Of a stretch of 64,000 bases of DNA, positions 1 through 8,532 are shown piece by piece. The stretch lies in the NCBI RefSeq assembly GCF_025141175.1, contig NZ_CP081155.1, positions 2,261,001-2,325,000 of the forward strand. Direction: 5' to 3'. Numbering within the stretch: the stretch's first letter is position 1; each line of letters starts with the position of its first letter. This DNA comes from Jannaschia sp. M317 (GTDB lineage Bacteria > Pseudomonadota > Alphaproteobacteria > Rhodobacterales > Rhodobacteraceae). The notes under the pieces were generated by a model. That model saw only the letters and a program-made list of their open reading frames with translations. It was not told the origin of the DNA and did not search any database. Made by a program: the position numbers and the translations under genes.

Positions 1-143
1 GCCTCGACTTTCTGACGCAGGAATTCAATCGCGAAGCCAACACGCTGTGTTCCAAGGCCGGCATGGCGCGGTTGACGGCGATCGGCCTGGACCTCAAGAC
101 CGTTATCGACCGCCTGCGCGAGCAGGTGCAGAACCTGGAGTAG
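1..143 (+). CDS. YicC-family endoribonuclease, C-terminal end (partial)
   Basis: The reading frame is open from the window edge (first complete codon at base 3) to a TAG at 141-143, giving the last 46 residues. They include LDFLTQEFNREANT and a closing helix DRLREQVQNLE, which match the C-terminal DUF1732 region of YicC-type proteins. That family is associated with endoribonuclease activity and stress survival. The gene sits immediately upstream of guanylate kinase, as yicC-gmk does in many proteobacteria. The start lies outside the window. Confidence 0.85.
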   Translation, partial: LDFLTQEFNREANTLCSKAGMARLTAIGLDLKTVIDRLREQVQNLE

Positions 144-149
144 ACGCCC

Positions 150-809
150 GTGGAGCAATCCCCCCAAGGCAATCGCCGCGGCTTGGCCGTGATCCTGTCC
201 AGCCCGTCGGGGGCCGGAAAATCGACCCTGGCCAGACGGTTGATGGCCTGGGACCCATCGCTCAGCTTCTCCGTCTCTGCCACCACCCGCGCGCCGCGCG
301 CGGGAGAGGAGGACGGCGTGCATTACTATTTCCGGTCGCGCGAAGAGTTCGGGACACTCGTGCTGGACGGAGAGATGCTGGAACACGCCGAGGTGTTCGG
401 TAATCATTACGGCAGCCCCCGCGCCCCGGTCGAAGCCGCGCTGAGCGCCGGGCGCGATGTTCTGTTCGACATTGATTGGCAGGGTGGCCAGCAGATCCGA
501 AACTCCGCCCTGGGCCGCGACGTCGTGTCGATCTTCATTCTGCCGCCATCCATTCCCGAGTTGGAGCGCCGCCTGCGCGACCGTGGTCAGGACGACGACG
601 CGGTCATTGCTGACCGGATGCTGAAATCCGAGGCAGAGATCAGCCATTGGGCGGAATACGATTACGTCCTGGTCAACGATGATATCGACGCCGCTGAAAC
701 ACGCCTGCGCACCATCCTCAGCGCAGAGCGTCTGCGCCGGGACCGACAGCCGTGGCTGACCGATTTCACGCGCAGCCTGTCGACCGAATTCAGGGAGAGG
801 ACGCCATGA
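150..809 (+). CDS. gmk: Guanylate kinase
   Basis: Phosphorylates GMP to GDP with ATP in purine nucleotide metabolism. The 219-residue length is typical. A P-loop ([10 protein letters not shown], about residues 17-26) is followed by the GMP-binding region with [12 protein letters not shown] and YYFRSREEF, and the [13 protein letters not shown] segment. I chose the GTG start at 150 because a GGAG lies at 137-140, inside the end of the upstream YicC gene. No in-frame ATG occurs before the P-loop. The stop overlaps the next start in an ATGA arrangement, so the genes are probably co-translated. Confidence 0.95.
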   Translation: MEQSPQGNRRGLAVILSSPSGAGKSTLARRLMAWDPSLSFSVSATTRAPRAGEEDGVHYYFRSREEFGTLVLDGEMLEHAEVFGNHYGSPRAPVEAALSAGRDVLFDIDWQGGQQIRNSALGRDVVSIFILPPSIPELERRLRDRGQDDDAVIADRMLKSEAEISHWAEYDYVLVNDDIDAAETRLRTILSAERLRRDRQPWLTDFTRSLSTEFRERTP

Positions 810-1324
810 TCTATGCACTCGACGGCATCACGCCGGACATCGACGACAGCGCCTGGTGCGCGCCGGACGCCAACCTGATCGGGGCGATCACGCTGTTGGC
901 CCAGGCAAATGTCTGGTTTGGCGCAACGCTGCGCGGCGACAACGAACGCATCACCGTCGGACGCGGATCGAACATTCAGGAAAACTGCGTTCTGCACACC
1001 GACATCGGGTTTCCGCTGACCATCGGGGCGGATTGCACGATTGGCCACAAGGCCATGCTGCACGGCTGCACCATCGAAGACGGGTCGCTGATCGGCATGG
1101 GGGCCACAGTCCTGAACGGGGCGGTCATTGGCCAAGGCAGCCTGATCGGAGCAGGCGCGTTGATCACCGAGGGCAAGGTGATCCCCCCCGGCAGTCTGGT
1201 CATGGGGAGCCCCGGCAAAGTCGTGCGGGATCTCGACGATGCGGCGCGTGCCGGGCTGCTGGCCTCGGCCCGGCACTACGTGGCGAATGCCGCGCGGTTC
1301 CGCGCGGGGCTGAAACAGGTCTAG
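806..1324 (+). CDS. Gamma carbonic anhydrase family protein (hexapeptide-repeat)
   Basis: A 172-residue left-handed beta-helix protein with consecutive hexapeptide repeats from residue 20 to 140 ([31 protein letters not shown]). The His in GHKAMLHGC and other conserved His/Asn positions fit the trimeric gamma-class metal site, so it may be a carbonic anhydrase or a related CaiE/PaaY-type protein; activity cannot be told from sequence. The ATG at 806 is preceded by GGGAGAGG (793-800) and overlaps the gmk stop. It converges on chpT, and the two stops overlap by three bases. Confidence 0.88.
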   Translation: MIYALDGITPDIDDSAWCAPDANLIGAITLLAQANVWFGATLRGDNERITVGRGSNIQENCVLHTDIGFPLTIGADCTIGHKAMLHGCTIEDGSLIGMGATVLNGAVIGQGSLIGAGALITEGKVIPPGSLVMGSPGKVVRDLDDAARAGLLASARHYVANAARFRAGLKQV

Positions 1325-1953
1325 ACCAACAGGCTCAGATGGCTGTCGTCCGCGCTGACCGAGATGGGACGGCGCAGGCGGCGGCAGTCGCGCGCCAGTA
1401 TGCCGAACTGCACCTCCGACCCCTTGAGGTCGTCGGGCAGGGTTCCGCGTCCCAATCCTTGCCAAAGCGGCGCGTCGATTTTCAACCGCTTTGCATCGAC
1501 GTGGAAAACCCAGGCGTTCGGGTTGCGCGACACTTCGACCGTGGCCCCCCAGGGGGTTGCCACCTCCAGGCAGTTCAGCGCGAGGCAGGCCAGCCGCATT
1601 TCGCTGCGCGGATGATCGTCCGTGTCGGTCCATTTGATGCGCGTTCGGGTGTCGCGATACATCGCATGAAGCACGTCCTGCACCTCGCGCGCGGACACCT
1701 GCGGGCCGGTCCCGGCCTTGCCAAAGGCAAGCCGGAAAAACGCGATGCGCGCCAATGCGGCATCCAAAGAGGCGCGGATCAGCGCGATTTCCTCCCCTCC
1801 GCCGCCAGAAAGCTCCAACAATTCCAGGCCGTTCCCGATGGCTCCGATCGGGCTGACCAGGTCGTGACACAGGCGTGAGCCAAGCAAGGCGACAAGATCG
1901 GGCTCGCCCTCAGCGTCGGAATCGTTACCTTTGGACGGAGTATGTCGGCTCAA
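1321..1953 (-). CDS. chpT: Histidine phosphotransferase ChpT
   Basis: About 210 residues. An N-terminal helical half carries LLGSRLCHDLVSPIGAIGN, where the His of CHDL is the likely phosphorelay residue, and a degenerate Bergerat-like C-terminal half follows. In Caulobacter ChpT passes phosphate from CckA to CtrA and CpdR. In roseobacters this relay governs motility, gene transfer agents and cell differentiation. No ATG lies near the conserved start, so a TTG at 1953 is chosen. An AGGGGG (complement of 1960-1965) sits six bases upstream. Longer forms reading through the divergent DUF3553 gene are possible but less likely. Confidence 0.8.
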   Translation of the reverse strand: MSRHTPSKGNDSDAEGEPDLVALLGSRLCHDLVSPIGAIGNGLELLELSGGGGEEIALIRASLDAALARIAFFRLAFGKAGTGPQVSAREVQDVLHAMYRDTRTRIKWTDTDDHPRSEMRLACLALNCLEVATPWGATVEVSRNPNAWVFHVDAKRLKIDAPLWQGLGRGTLPDDLKGSEVQFGILARDCRRLRRPISVSADDSHLSLLV

Positions 1954-1965
1954 CGGAGGCCCCCT

Positions 1966-2148
1966 GTGTCGCAAGATCTGAATGGAATGCTGGAACCCGG
2001 CATGATGGTCCGCCACCCCGACGCGCCCGACTGGGGTTTGGGGCAGGTGCAGTCCAACATCGGGTCGCGCATCACCGTGAATTTTGAAGAAGTCGGCAAG
2101 CAGGTCATCGACGGCACGCGCATCCTCCTGTTGCCAGTGTTCGAATGA
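1966..2148 (+). CDS. DUF3553 domain-containing protein
   Basis: A 60-residue protein dominated by the DUF3553 motif: PGMMVRHPDAPDWGLGQVQS followed by ITVNFEEVGKQVIDG. This resembles the CarD/RapA-type beta-barrel patch that binds RNA polymerase or nucleic acid, but its function is unknown. The GTG at 1966 is chosen over an upstream in-frame ATG (1942) because a perfect GGAGG (1955-1959) is spaced six bases before it, and homologues begin close to LEPGM. It is divergent from chpT, with only 12 bases between the two start codons. Confidence 0.82.
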   Translation: MSQDLNGMLEPGMMVRHPDAPDWGLGQVQSNIGSRITVNFEEVGKQVIDGTRILLLPVFE

Positions 2149-2255
2149 CCCGAAGCTATCTGCGTTAAGGTTAAGGAAGTATTGATCGAGCGCAAGGCGC
2201 ATTGGATTCCGGCTGTCGTCTTGCACCGATTGGTCCGGACGGCTACCTGCGAGGC

Positions 2256-2984
2256 ATGGACGACAGGTTCACTCTGACGATTACCCGCGATCCGGCGCAG
2301 GTGCGCGCGGCGCAGGCGCTGCGGCACGCGGTCTTTGTCGAGGAACTGGGCGGTGCCTCGCCCGGGCCCGAAGGTCTGGAAGCCGACGCCTACGACAGCC
2401 GCTGCGATCACCTGATCCTGACCGACCGGACGCGGCCCGATCTGGGTGTCGTGGCAACACTGCGCCTGGGCTATGGCGCGGCCTATACCGAGACGGAATT
2501 CGATCTGTCGAAGGTGCGCGCGACCGGTCGTCTGCTGGCCGAGCCGGGACGAACCTGTCTGCATCCCGACTATCGTGGCGGGCCGACGGGAATGCTGTTG
2601 TTTCGTGGCATGCTCGATCATCTGCGCCGTCAGGGCATCGGGTTTCTGGTCGGCACGGCGTCGTTCCACGGGGCCGACCCGGCGCAGCATCTGCCCGCCC
2701 TGCGCCGTCTCCGGCAAGAGGCGCTGGCCCCGGACCCGCTGCGCCCGGTGGCGCGGGGGGCAGGCGCGCTGACGATCAGTGGCACGGCGGAACGGGGCGC
2801 GATGCGGCAGGTGCCCTCGCTGATCAAGACCTATCTGCGGGCCGGTGCCTGGATCGGCGACGGGGCCTGGATCGACCACGCCTTCAACACCGTCGACGTA
2901 TGCGTCCTGCTTGACATGAACCGCCTGCGTCTGCCGCCGGATCGGCGCGCGGACCTGTGGCAAGCGGCCCGTCTCGATGCCTGA
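2256..2984 (+). CDS. olsB: L-ornithine N-alpha-acyltransferase, OlsB type
   Basis: A 242-residue GNAT-fold (hemolysin-like) acyltransferase. It has the N-terminal ALRHAVFVEELG motif and the Y-D-x-R-C-D-H-L segment typical of OlsB, and a CoA/ACP-loop region around LAEPGRTCLHPDYRGG. OlsB transfers a 3-hydroxyacyl chain from ACP to ornithine to make lyso-ornithine lipid. The downstream acyltransferase is the natural partner for the second step, which supports the call. The ATG at 2256 is used because homologues begin just before the LTITRDPAQ segment; a longer in-frame start at 2202 exists. Confidence 0.87.
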   Translation: MDDRFTLTITRDPAQVRAAQALRHAVFVEELGGASPGPEGLEADAYDSRCDHLILTDRTRPDLGVVATLRLGYGAAYTETEFDLSKVRATGRLLAEPGRTCLHPDYRGGPTGMLLFRGMLDHLRRQGIGFLVGTASFHGADPAQHLPALRRLRQEALAPDPLRPVARGAGALTISGTAERGAMRQVPSLIKTYLRAGAWIGDGAWIDHAFNTVDVCVLLDMNRLRLPPDRRADLWQAARLDA

Positions 2985-3002
2985 CCCGTTCCGGATCTGT
3001 CC

Positions 3003-3842
3003 GTGACCTGGGACGGCGCGCCGCATCCCCCGACCCCGCCGATCGGTCCGCTGGGCTGGCTGCGGGTCCTGGCGCGCGGTGTTCCTGCGGTCCTGGTGGT
3101 CTTTGGTGGGTTGCTGATCCTGCTGTTGGTCCGCCTGGCAGAACGCCCGATCTTTGGTCTTCACCGCCCCGTCACGCCCCATATCACGCGGGGCGTCTGC
3201 CGCCTGACGCTTGCGATCCTTGGGATCCGGCGCAAGGTGCGCGGGGCCGTGATGCAGGGCACGGGGGCTGTGGTTGCGAACCATGTGTCCTGGCTGGATA
3301 TCCTTGTGCTGAACGCGTCGAAACGGATCTACTTCGTCTCCAAGTCCGAGGTGGCGGGGTGGCCGGGTATCGGCTGGCTTGCGCGGTCCACGGGCACTGT
3401 TTTCATTCGGCGCGACCCGCGCGAGGCACGCGATCATGCCCGCGTGATCGAGGACCGCCTGCGCGCGGGCCATCGCCTGCTGTTCTTCCCCGAGGGGACC
3501 AGCACCGATGGCATCCGGTTGCTGCCCTTCAAGACGACGTTGTTTCAGGCCTTCTTCAGCCCGGATTTGCCGGCGGACATGCAGGTGCAACCGGTCACTT
3601 TGGGCTACCACGCGCCACGCGGCGCGGCAGAGACGTTCTATGGCTGGTGGGGCGACCAGAGCACGGGGGAACACATGCTGCAGGTTCTCTCGGCGCCAAG
3701 GCAGGGGTCTGTTGATGTGATCTACCATGCGCCGCTGCGTGTTCGGGATCATGCCGGGCGCAAGGCGTTGGCGCGCGCCGCCGAGGACGCGGTGCGAAGC
3801 GGAATGCAGGAGGTCGACGTGCTGCGGATCGACGCGGACTAA
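3003..3842 (+). CDS. olsA: 1-acyl-sn-glycerol-3-phosphate acyltransferase family protein, OlsA type
   Basis: Has an N-terminal hydrophobic anchor (about residues 15-45), then PlsC motifs: NHVSWLD (catalytic His94 and Asp99), the FIRRDPREARDHA block, and FPEGTSTDG (162-170) for phosphate or acyl-acceptor binding. At 279 residues the size is normal. It is expected to acylate lyso-ornithine lipid, or lysophosphatidate, at the inner membrane. It follows olsB by 18 bases, so the pair probably forms a two-gene operon for ornithine lipid synthesis. The start is a GTG. Confidence 0.87.
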   Translation: MTWDGAPHPPTPPIGPLGWLRVLARGVPAVLVVFGGLLILLLVRLAERPIFGLHRPVTPHITRGVCRLTLAILGIRRKVRGAVMQGTGAVVANHVSWLDILVLNASKRIYFVSKSEVAGWPGIGWLARSTGTVFIRRDPREARDHARVIEDRLRAGHRLLFFPEGTSTDGIRLLPFKTTLFQAFFSPDLPADMQVQPVTLGYHAPRGAAETFYGWWGDQSTGEHMLQVLSAPRQGSVDVIYHAPLRVRDHAGRKALARAAEDAVRSGMQEVDVLRIDAD

Positions 3843-3906
3843 GCGATCGTGCCTTTCGAAGCAGTCGATCCGAATGCGCGAAGATTCAGTCCGTCTGCCG
3901 GGGCCG

Positions 3907-4518
3907 TCACGCGCGCAAGGGTGCGGTCAGGTCCGCCAGCCGCGCGGCCGGGTCCTCTGCGGACCAGATTTCCTCGCCGAGCGCGATGAAATCCGCCGCC
4001 TGAGACAGCATTTCGATCGCCGCCAGATCCAGCGCGCCTTCGGCGACGACCGGTACTTCGATCATTTCGGACCACCACTGGAACAGCGCCGCCTCGGCCC
4101 GTTCGCCCGAGCCGAGCGTCGTTTCCCCCACCGGCCCAAAGGCCACGTAGTCGGCCCCGGCCTCGCCCGCCGAAAGGCCGGTGTGGCGCGAGGCACCGCA
4201 ATAGGCTCCGATGATCGGGTCTTCGCCCCAGTCGGCGCGCAGTTTGCGCAGCGCGCGCGGATCGGTCAGGTGGACCCCGTCAAGGCCTAGTCGATCCACC
4301 AACGCGGCATGGTCGGTGATCACCAGCGGCACGTCAAAGCGATGCGCGACCTCTCGGCAGGCATCGGCGGCACGGATCACGCGGTCCTCGTCCCGGCTGG
4401 CAAGGTTCAGGCGCAGGCAGGCGATTTCCGCAGTGTCCAGAACGCGGGCCAGTTGATCGGGAAAGGTGGCGTCGATTTCCGGCGGGGTCACCAGATAGAG
4501 TTGCGGCATATCGGTCAT
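3907..4518 (-). CDS. thiE: Thiamine phosphate synthase
   Basis: A 203-residue TIM-barrel protein that couples HMP-PP and thiazole phosphate to thiamine phosphate. Signature segments are LYLVTPPEI at the N-terminus, LVITDHAALVDRLGLDGVHL, GAYCGASRHTGLSAGEAGADYVAFGPV and VVAEGAL. The glycine-rich phosphate-binding motifs are in order. It stands alone between convergent olsA and a DUF1761 gene. The short upstream gap (56 bases) leaves no room for a TPP riboswitch. A second in-frame ATG three codons in could be the true start. Confidence 0.88.
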   Translation of the reverse strand: MTDMPQLYLVTPPEIDATFPDQLARVLDTAEIACLRLNLASRDEDRVIRAADACREVAHRFDVPLVITDHAALVDRLGLDGVHLTDPRALRKLRADWGEDPIIGAYCGASRHTGLSAGEAGADYVAFGPVGETTLGSGERAEAALFQWWSEMIEVPVVAEGALDLAAIEMLSQAADFIALGEEIWSAEDPAARLADLTAPLRA

Positions 4519-4574
4519 TGGCTTGTCCCCTCAGGCATTGCGCCCAAGTATCCGGCGACCGCCCGCCCTGCAAG

Positions 4575-4958
4575 TCAGAGCAGCATCAGCACCGCCCCCA
4601 TCAGCGCCATGCCCACCGCCGGATAGGCCCCGTCCATCCAGATCAACGACCAGCTTCTTTGACCAAACATGACGTTCGTCGCCATCCAGGGCACGGCCAC
4701 GAAAAGGCCCAGGCCCAACCCCGTGATCATCCCTCCGCCCACGTTGTCGATGCCGGAGCTGGCCAGCACGTGCCGCAGCATTCCGGCCACGATCACTGCA
4801 CAGACAAAGCTGCCGATATAGGGCTTCGGGTCCTTCCGGTTGACGGTATCCTCGGTCAGGCCCGAGGCGGCCATCCAGGGTTTGGCGATGATCCCGTACC
4901 AGACCGCGCCCCAGATCCAGGCCGTGACGGCGGCGGCAATGACAGCGAGAAATCCCAT
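4575..4958 (-). CDS. DUF1761 domain-containing membrane protein
   Basis: A 127-residue protein with about four transmembrane helices. The motif WGAVWYGIIAKPWMAASGL near residue 13 is characteristic of DUF1761. A GLGLGLFVAVPWMATNVMFGQ segment lies in the middle. The ATG at 4958 follows an AAGGAG in the leader, which is much better than the longer in-frame start at 5009. Its function is unknown. It is divergent from trmJ and separated from thiE by about 55 bases. Confidence 0.85.
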   Translation of the reverse strand: MGFLAVIAAAVTAWIWGAVWYGIIAKPWMAASGLTEDTVNRKDPKPYIGSFVCAVIVAGMLRHVLASSGIDNVGGGMITGLGLGLFVAVPWMATNVMFGQRSWSLIWMDGAYPAVGMALMGAVLMLL

Positions 4959-5055
4959 GGTCTTCTCCTTCTTGGATGTGCCGGGACAGTGTGCCGCGCG
5001 GTGCGACACTTTGGAAGCCGTTGCACTGGGACCCGACCCGCGCTAGGCGGCGGCC

Positions 5056-5793
5056 ATGACAGATCCGCGCCCCGCCTTCGTCCTCGTCCGCCCGCAGATG
5101 GGCGAAAACATCGGTGCCGCCGCCCGTGCCATGCTGAATTTCGGGCTGGAACATATGCGCGTCACCGCCCCCCGCGACGGCTGGCCGAACGAGCGCGCCG
5201 TGGCCTTGGCCTCTGGCGCGGGGCGCCTGCTGGACGATGCGATGGTGGTCGACACGACCGAGGCGGCAGTTGCCGATTGCACCTTTGTCTTTGCAACCAC
5301 GGCCCGCGACCGTGACCTGACCAAACCGGTCTACACCCCCGAGGCCGCCATGGCCGAGGCCCGGACCCGCGGCGCACGTGGCGAAAAAGTCGCCGTCCTG
5401 TTCGGGCCGGAACGCGCGGGGTTGGAAAATGATGACATCGCGCGGGCCAATGCCATCGTGTCGGTGCCCACGAACCCGGATTTCGCCTCGCTCAACCTGG
5501 CGCAATGCGTGCTGCTGATGGGCTATGAGTGGCGGCGCGCAGCCACCGGTGCGACCGGGATGGAGGTAGAGCTGGCTGGCACCGATTGGGCCAACCACGC
5601 CGAGACCGAGGCCCTGGTGACCCACTACGAAGAGCGGCTGGAACAGGCGGGGTTCTTCTTTCCCGAGGCCAAGGCCCCGGCGATGAAGCGCACCCTGCGC
5701 AACCTTTGGTCGCGGATGCCGATGACGCGGGCCGATGTGCAGGTGTTCCACGGGATCATGCGGCAGATGGTGCGCTGGAAGGAACGCGGGTAG
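5056..5793 (+). CDS. trmJ: tRNA (cytidine/uridine-2'-O-)-methyltransferase, TrmJ type
   Basis: A SPOUT-class RNA methyltransferase that 2'-O-methylates tRNA position 32 in the TrmJ family. Visible motifs are ENIGAAARAMLNFGL (motif 1), LFGPERAGLEN (motif 2, forming the SAM knot) and VPTNPDFASLNLAQCV (motif 3). The 245-residue length and C-terminal helical extension match TrmJ rather than TrmL. It is divergent from the DUF1761 gene. A GC-rich palindromic element begins at its stop codon. Confidence 0.88.
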   Translation: MTDPRPAFVLVRPQMGENIGAAARAMLNFGLEHMRVTAPRDGWPNERAVALASGAGRLLDDAMVVDTTEAAVADCTFVFATTARDRDLTKPVYTPEAAMAEARTRGARGEKVAVLFGPERAGLENDDIARANAIVSVPTNPDFASLNLAQCVLLMGYEWRRAATGATGMEVELAGTDWANHAETEALVTHYEERLEQAGFFFPEAKAPAMKRTLRNLWSRMPMTRADVQVFHGIMRQMVRWKERG

Positions 5794-5851
5794 GGGGCTC
5801 TGCCCCCCGTCGCCTGCGGGCGCCCCCCCGAGGTATTCCGGGCCAGAGGAA
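5793..5851. repeat. GC-rich hairpin element after trmJ, likely dispersed repeat
   Basis: Starting at the last base of the trmJ stop there is a G5C-TCT-GC5 hairpin (5793-5807), then GGGCGCCCCCCCGAGGTATTCC and a GCCAGAGGAAGATAGG tail. From memory, sequences of this form (GGGGCTCTGCCCC then CCCGAGGTATT and GCCAGATGAAG) recur after stop codons in Rhodobacteraceae genomes. That makes this a probable member of a dispersed intergenic element that may also act as a terminator or mRNA end. Only one copy is visible in this window. Confidence 0.55.
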
Positions 5852-5935
5852 GATAGGGACCTGCGACCATCCGGGAGGTGCAGGTCCGGCGGAAACACCC
5901 TAGATGAGGGACAAGAACGCAAGACGGGGGCCAGC

Positions 5936-7066
5936 ATGGCAAAGCGTGCGATATTCGAGGACGTGGCACAGGCGGACAAGCCCATGGCCAAGGGCGGCGT
6001 GATCGACGCGGCGCGGCGTGGGTCGCGGGCGGCGGCACGAGTCTGGCTGGTGATCTTGTTTGCCCTGGTTGTGGTGATGATCGCCGTGGGCGGTTTGACG
6101 CGCCTGACGGACAGCGGCCTGTCCATCACGGAGTGGAAGCCGGTGACCGGGGCCCTGCCACCGATGTCCGCCGAAGCCTGGGCGGCGGAATTCGACCTGT
6201 ATCGTCAGATCCCGGAATACCAGTTGCAGAACAAGGGCATGACCCTGTCGGAGTTCCAGTTCATCTATTGGTGGGAATGGGGCCATAGGCAGCTGGGGCG
6301 TGTCATCGGGTTGGTCTGGGCGCTTGGCTTCTTTGGCTTGCTGGTGACGCGCAAGATGCCCGTCGGCTGGACCGGGCGGTTCCTTGCGCTTGGCCTGTTG
6401 GGCGGCGCGCAGGGGGCGATCGGCTGGTGGATGGTGTCGTCCGGGCTGCAGGGCGGGATGCTCGACGTGGCCTCTTACCGGCTGGCGACCCATCTGGGGT
6501 TGGCCTTTGTCATTCTGGGGCTGATCGCGTGGTTCACCCTGTCGATGTCGCGCCCCGAGGCGGCCCTGTTGCAAGCCCGCCGGGATCGGCACGGCGGGTT
6601 GATGACCTGGGGCACGGTCCTGCTGGGGCTGACGTTCCTGCAGGTTCTGATCGGTGCACTGGTGGCGGGGATCGACGCGGGCCGCAATTACATCGATTGG
6701 CCCCTGATGGCGGGCGGGTTGACCCCGCCGGGCATGTGGGACCTGCAGCCCGCATGGCGCAACCTGTTCGAGAATGACGGCACGGTGCAGTTCTTTCACC
6801 GGCTGACCGGATACCTGTTGTTTGCCGTGATCCTGGCCGCCTGGTGGCGCGCGCGGCGATCGGCGTATCGCGCCACGCAGGGGGCCTTTGCCGCCGTGCT
6901 GGGCATGGCCGTGCTGCAGATGGTGCTTGGCATTGTGACGGTCATGAATTCCTCGCCCTGGCACCTGGCGATCCTGCATCAGTTGGGCGCTGTCGCCTTG
7001 CTGGTCCTGGTGGTCCGGGCGCGTCATCGCGCCAAATATCCTTTGTCTCAATCCGTGAGGGGCTGA
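5936..7066 (+). CDS. ctaA: Heme A synthase (COX15/CtaA)
   Basis: A 376-residue integral membrane protein with about eight helices that oxidises heme O to heme A for aa3-type cytochrome oxidase. Motifs include VGGLTRLTDSGLSITEWKPVTG in helix 1 and the following loop, FQFIYWWEWGHRQLGR (heme-ligand His), and later RNYIDWPLMAGG and FFHRLTGYLL with further conserved His. The ATG at 5936 gives the family-typical N-terminus; upstream in-frame starts run into the repeat element. Its TGA overlaps the next start in a TGATG arrangement. Confidence 0.93.
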   Translation: MAKRAIFEDVAQADKPMAKGGVIDAARRGSRAAARVWLVILFALVVVMIAVGGLTRLTDSGLSITEWKPVTGALPPMSAEAWAAEFDLYRQIPEYQLQNKGMTLSEFQFIYWWEWGHRQLGRVIGLVWALGFFGLLVTRKMPVGWTGRFLALGLLGGAQGAIGWWMVSSGLQGGMLDVASYRLATHLGLAFVILGLIAWFTLSMSRPEAALLQARRDRHGGLMTWGTVLLGLTFLQVLIGALVAGIDAGRNYIDWPLMAGGLTPPGMWDLQPAWRNLFENDGTVQFFHRLTGYLLFAVILAAWWRARRSAYRATQGAFAAVLGMAVLQMVLGIVTVMNSSPWHLAILHQLGAVALLVLVVRARHRAKYPLSQSVRG

Positions 7067-8532
7067 TGCCTGCATACGACGATCTGCTGGCCTTCCAGCG
7101 CACCACCGAAGCTTTGGCCCAGGTTGCCGGTCGCACCGGCTGGGATCAGGAAGCGATCATGCCACGCGGCGCCGCGCCGCAGCGCGCCGAGGAAATGGCC
7201 GCCCTGGAAGAGGTGCTGCATGCCCGCCGCACGGACCCGCGTCTGGGCGATTGGCTGCACGAGGCGCATGCCAAGGATGCGGTAGCCGATGCCAACCTGC
7301 GAGAGCTGCAGCGCAGCTATGCGCGCAACCGCAAGGTGCCTGCGAAACTGGCCGCCGAGATCGCGCGCGTCACCTCGCTGGCGCAGGGGCAATGGGCCGC
7401 TGCCCGCGCGGCAGAGGACACGGCAGCCTTTCTGCCGGTCCTGTCCGACGTCGTGCGCCTGCGCCGCGAAGAGGGCGCGCATCTGGCCGAGGGGGGCGAC
7501 GCCTACGACGCCTTGATGCAGGATTACGAGCCGGGCGGGTCGGCGGCGACCATGGCCGCGATGTTCGACCGGATGCGCCCACGTCTGGTCGCGCTGCGGC
7601 AGCAGGCGCTGGACGCGGCCCCGGCCCCGCATCTGTCGGGCCATTTTCCCAAGGCGCAGCAGCTGGCGCTGGCGCAGGAAATTGCCGCTGCCTTCGGCTA
7701 TGACTTCGACCATGGGCGGCTGGATCTGGCGGTCCATCCCTTCAGTTCCGGTTCCGGCATGGATGTTCGGATCACGACGCGGGTGGATGAGGCGGATCCG
7801 TTCAACTGTCTCTATTCGACGATCCATGAGGTCGGGCATGCCTGCTATGAGCAGACGGTCGACCGCGCGCACCTGCTGACGCCGATTGGCAACGGCGTGT
7901 CCATGGGGGTGCACGAAAGCCAGTCGCGCAGCTACGAAAACCAGATGGGCCGCTCCGAGGCCTATTGCGGCTGGCTTTACGGGCGGATGCGGGACGTCTT
8001 CGGCGACATCGGCGTCGCGTCCGAGCGGGACTTTTACCGCGCCGTCAACGCCGTCCACTCCGGCTATATCCGGACCGAAGCGGATGAGCTGCATTACAAC
8101 CTGCATGTCATGCTGCGCTTTGATCTGGAACGCGCGCTGATCCTGGGCGAGCTGGAGGTCGCGAACCTGGAGGAGGCCTGGAACGCGCGGTTCCTGTCGG
8201 ACTTCGGCGTGGCGGTCGACAAGCCGTCGAACGGCTTCATGCAGGATGTGCATTGGTCGGTGGGCCTGATGGGGTATTTTCCGACCTATTCGTTGGGCAA
8301 CCTTTATGCGGGCTGCCTGCTCTCGGCGCTGCGCGGCGATGTGCCGGACCTGGACGCGTCGCTGGCCAATGGCGACCCGTCGCCCGCGACGGCGTGGCTG
8401 GGCGAAAGGGTGCAGCAATTCGGGGCCCTGCGCACCCCCGAAGACACGATCCGTCAGGCGACGGGCGAGACCCCGACCGAAGAGCCGCTGCTGACGTATC
8501 TGGAAGCGAAGTTCGGCGACCTCTACGGCTGA
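7066..8532 (+). CDS. Carboxypeptidase M32 (TaqCP type)
   Basis: A 488-residue cytosolic zinc metallocarboxypeptidase. It has the HEVGH active-site helix (residues 254-258), HPFSSG and DVRITTR upstream, GVHESQSRSYENQ downstream, and IRTEADELHYNLHV near residue 345, all diagnostic of family M32. The length fits the family (about 490-510). Its start overlaps the ctaA stop, which suggests a shared transcript. Its C-terminus overlaps the convergent tupA by 10 bases. Confidence 0.94.
   Translation: MPAYDDLLAFQRTTEALAQVAGRTGWDQEAIMPRGAAPQRAEEMAALEEVLHARRTDPRLGDWLHEAHAKDAVADANLRELQRSYARNRKVPAKLAAEIARVTSLAQGQWAAARAAEDTAAFLPVLSDVVRLRREEGAHLAEGGDAYDALMQDYEPGGSAATMAAMFDRMRPRLVALRQQALDAAPAPHLSGHFPKAQQLALAQEIAAAFGYDFDHGRLDLAVHPFSSGSGMDVRITTRVDEADPFNCLYSTIHEVGHACYEQTVDRAHLLTPIGNGVSMGVHESQSRSYENQMGRSEAYCGWLYGRMRDVFGDIGVASERDFYRAVNAVHSGYIRTEADELHYNLHVMLRFDLERALILGELEVANLEEAWNARFLSDFGVAVDKPSNGFMQDVHWSVGLMGYFPTYSLGNLYAGCLLSALRGDVPDLDASLANGDPSPATAWLGERVQQFGALRTPEDTIRQATGETPTEEPLLTYLEAKFGDLYG

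Noticed and set aside
2166..2177. TTAAGGTTAAGG as a CtrA site upstream of olsB or chpT
   Set aside because: The two TTAA units are two bases apart, not seven, so it does not fit the CtrA consensus.
1950..3752. 600-codon minus-strand frame covering olsB and olsA
   Set aside because: It is antisense of two well-supported genes; composition is low-complexity Arg/Gln-rich with no domain.
4519..4574. TPP riboswitch upstream of thiE
   Set aside because: Only 56 bases separate thiE from the next gene, too short for the aptamer, and no CUGAGA motif is present.
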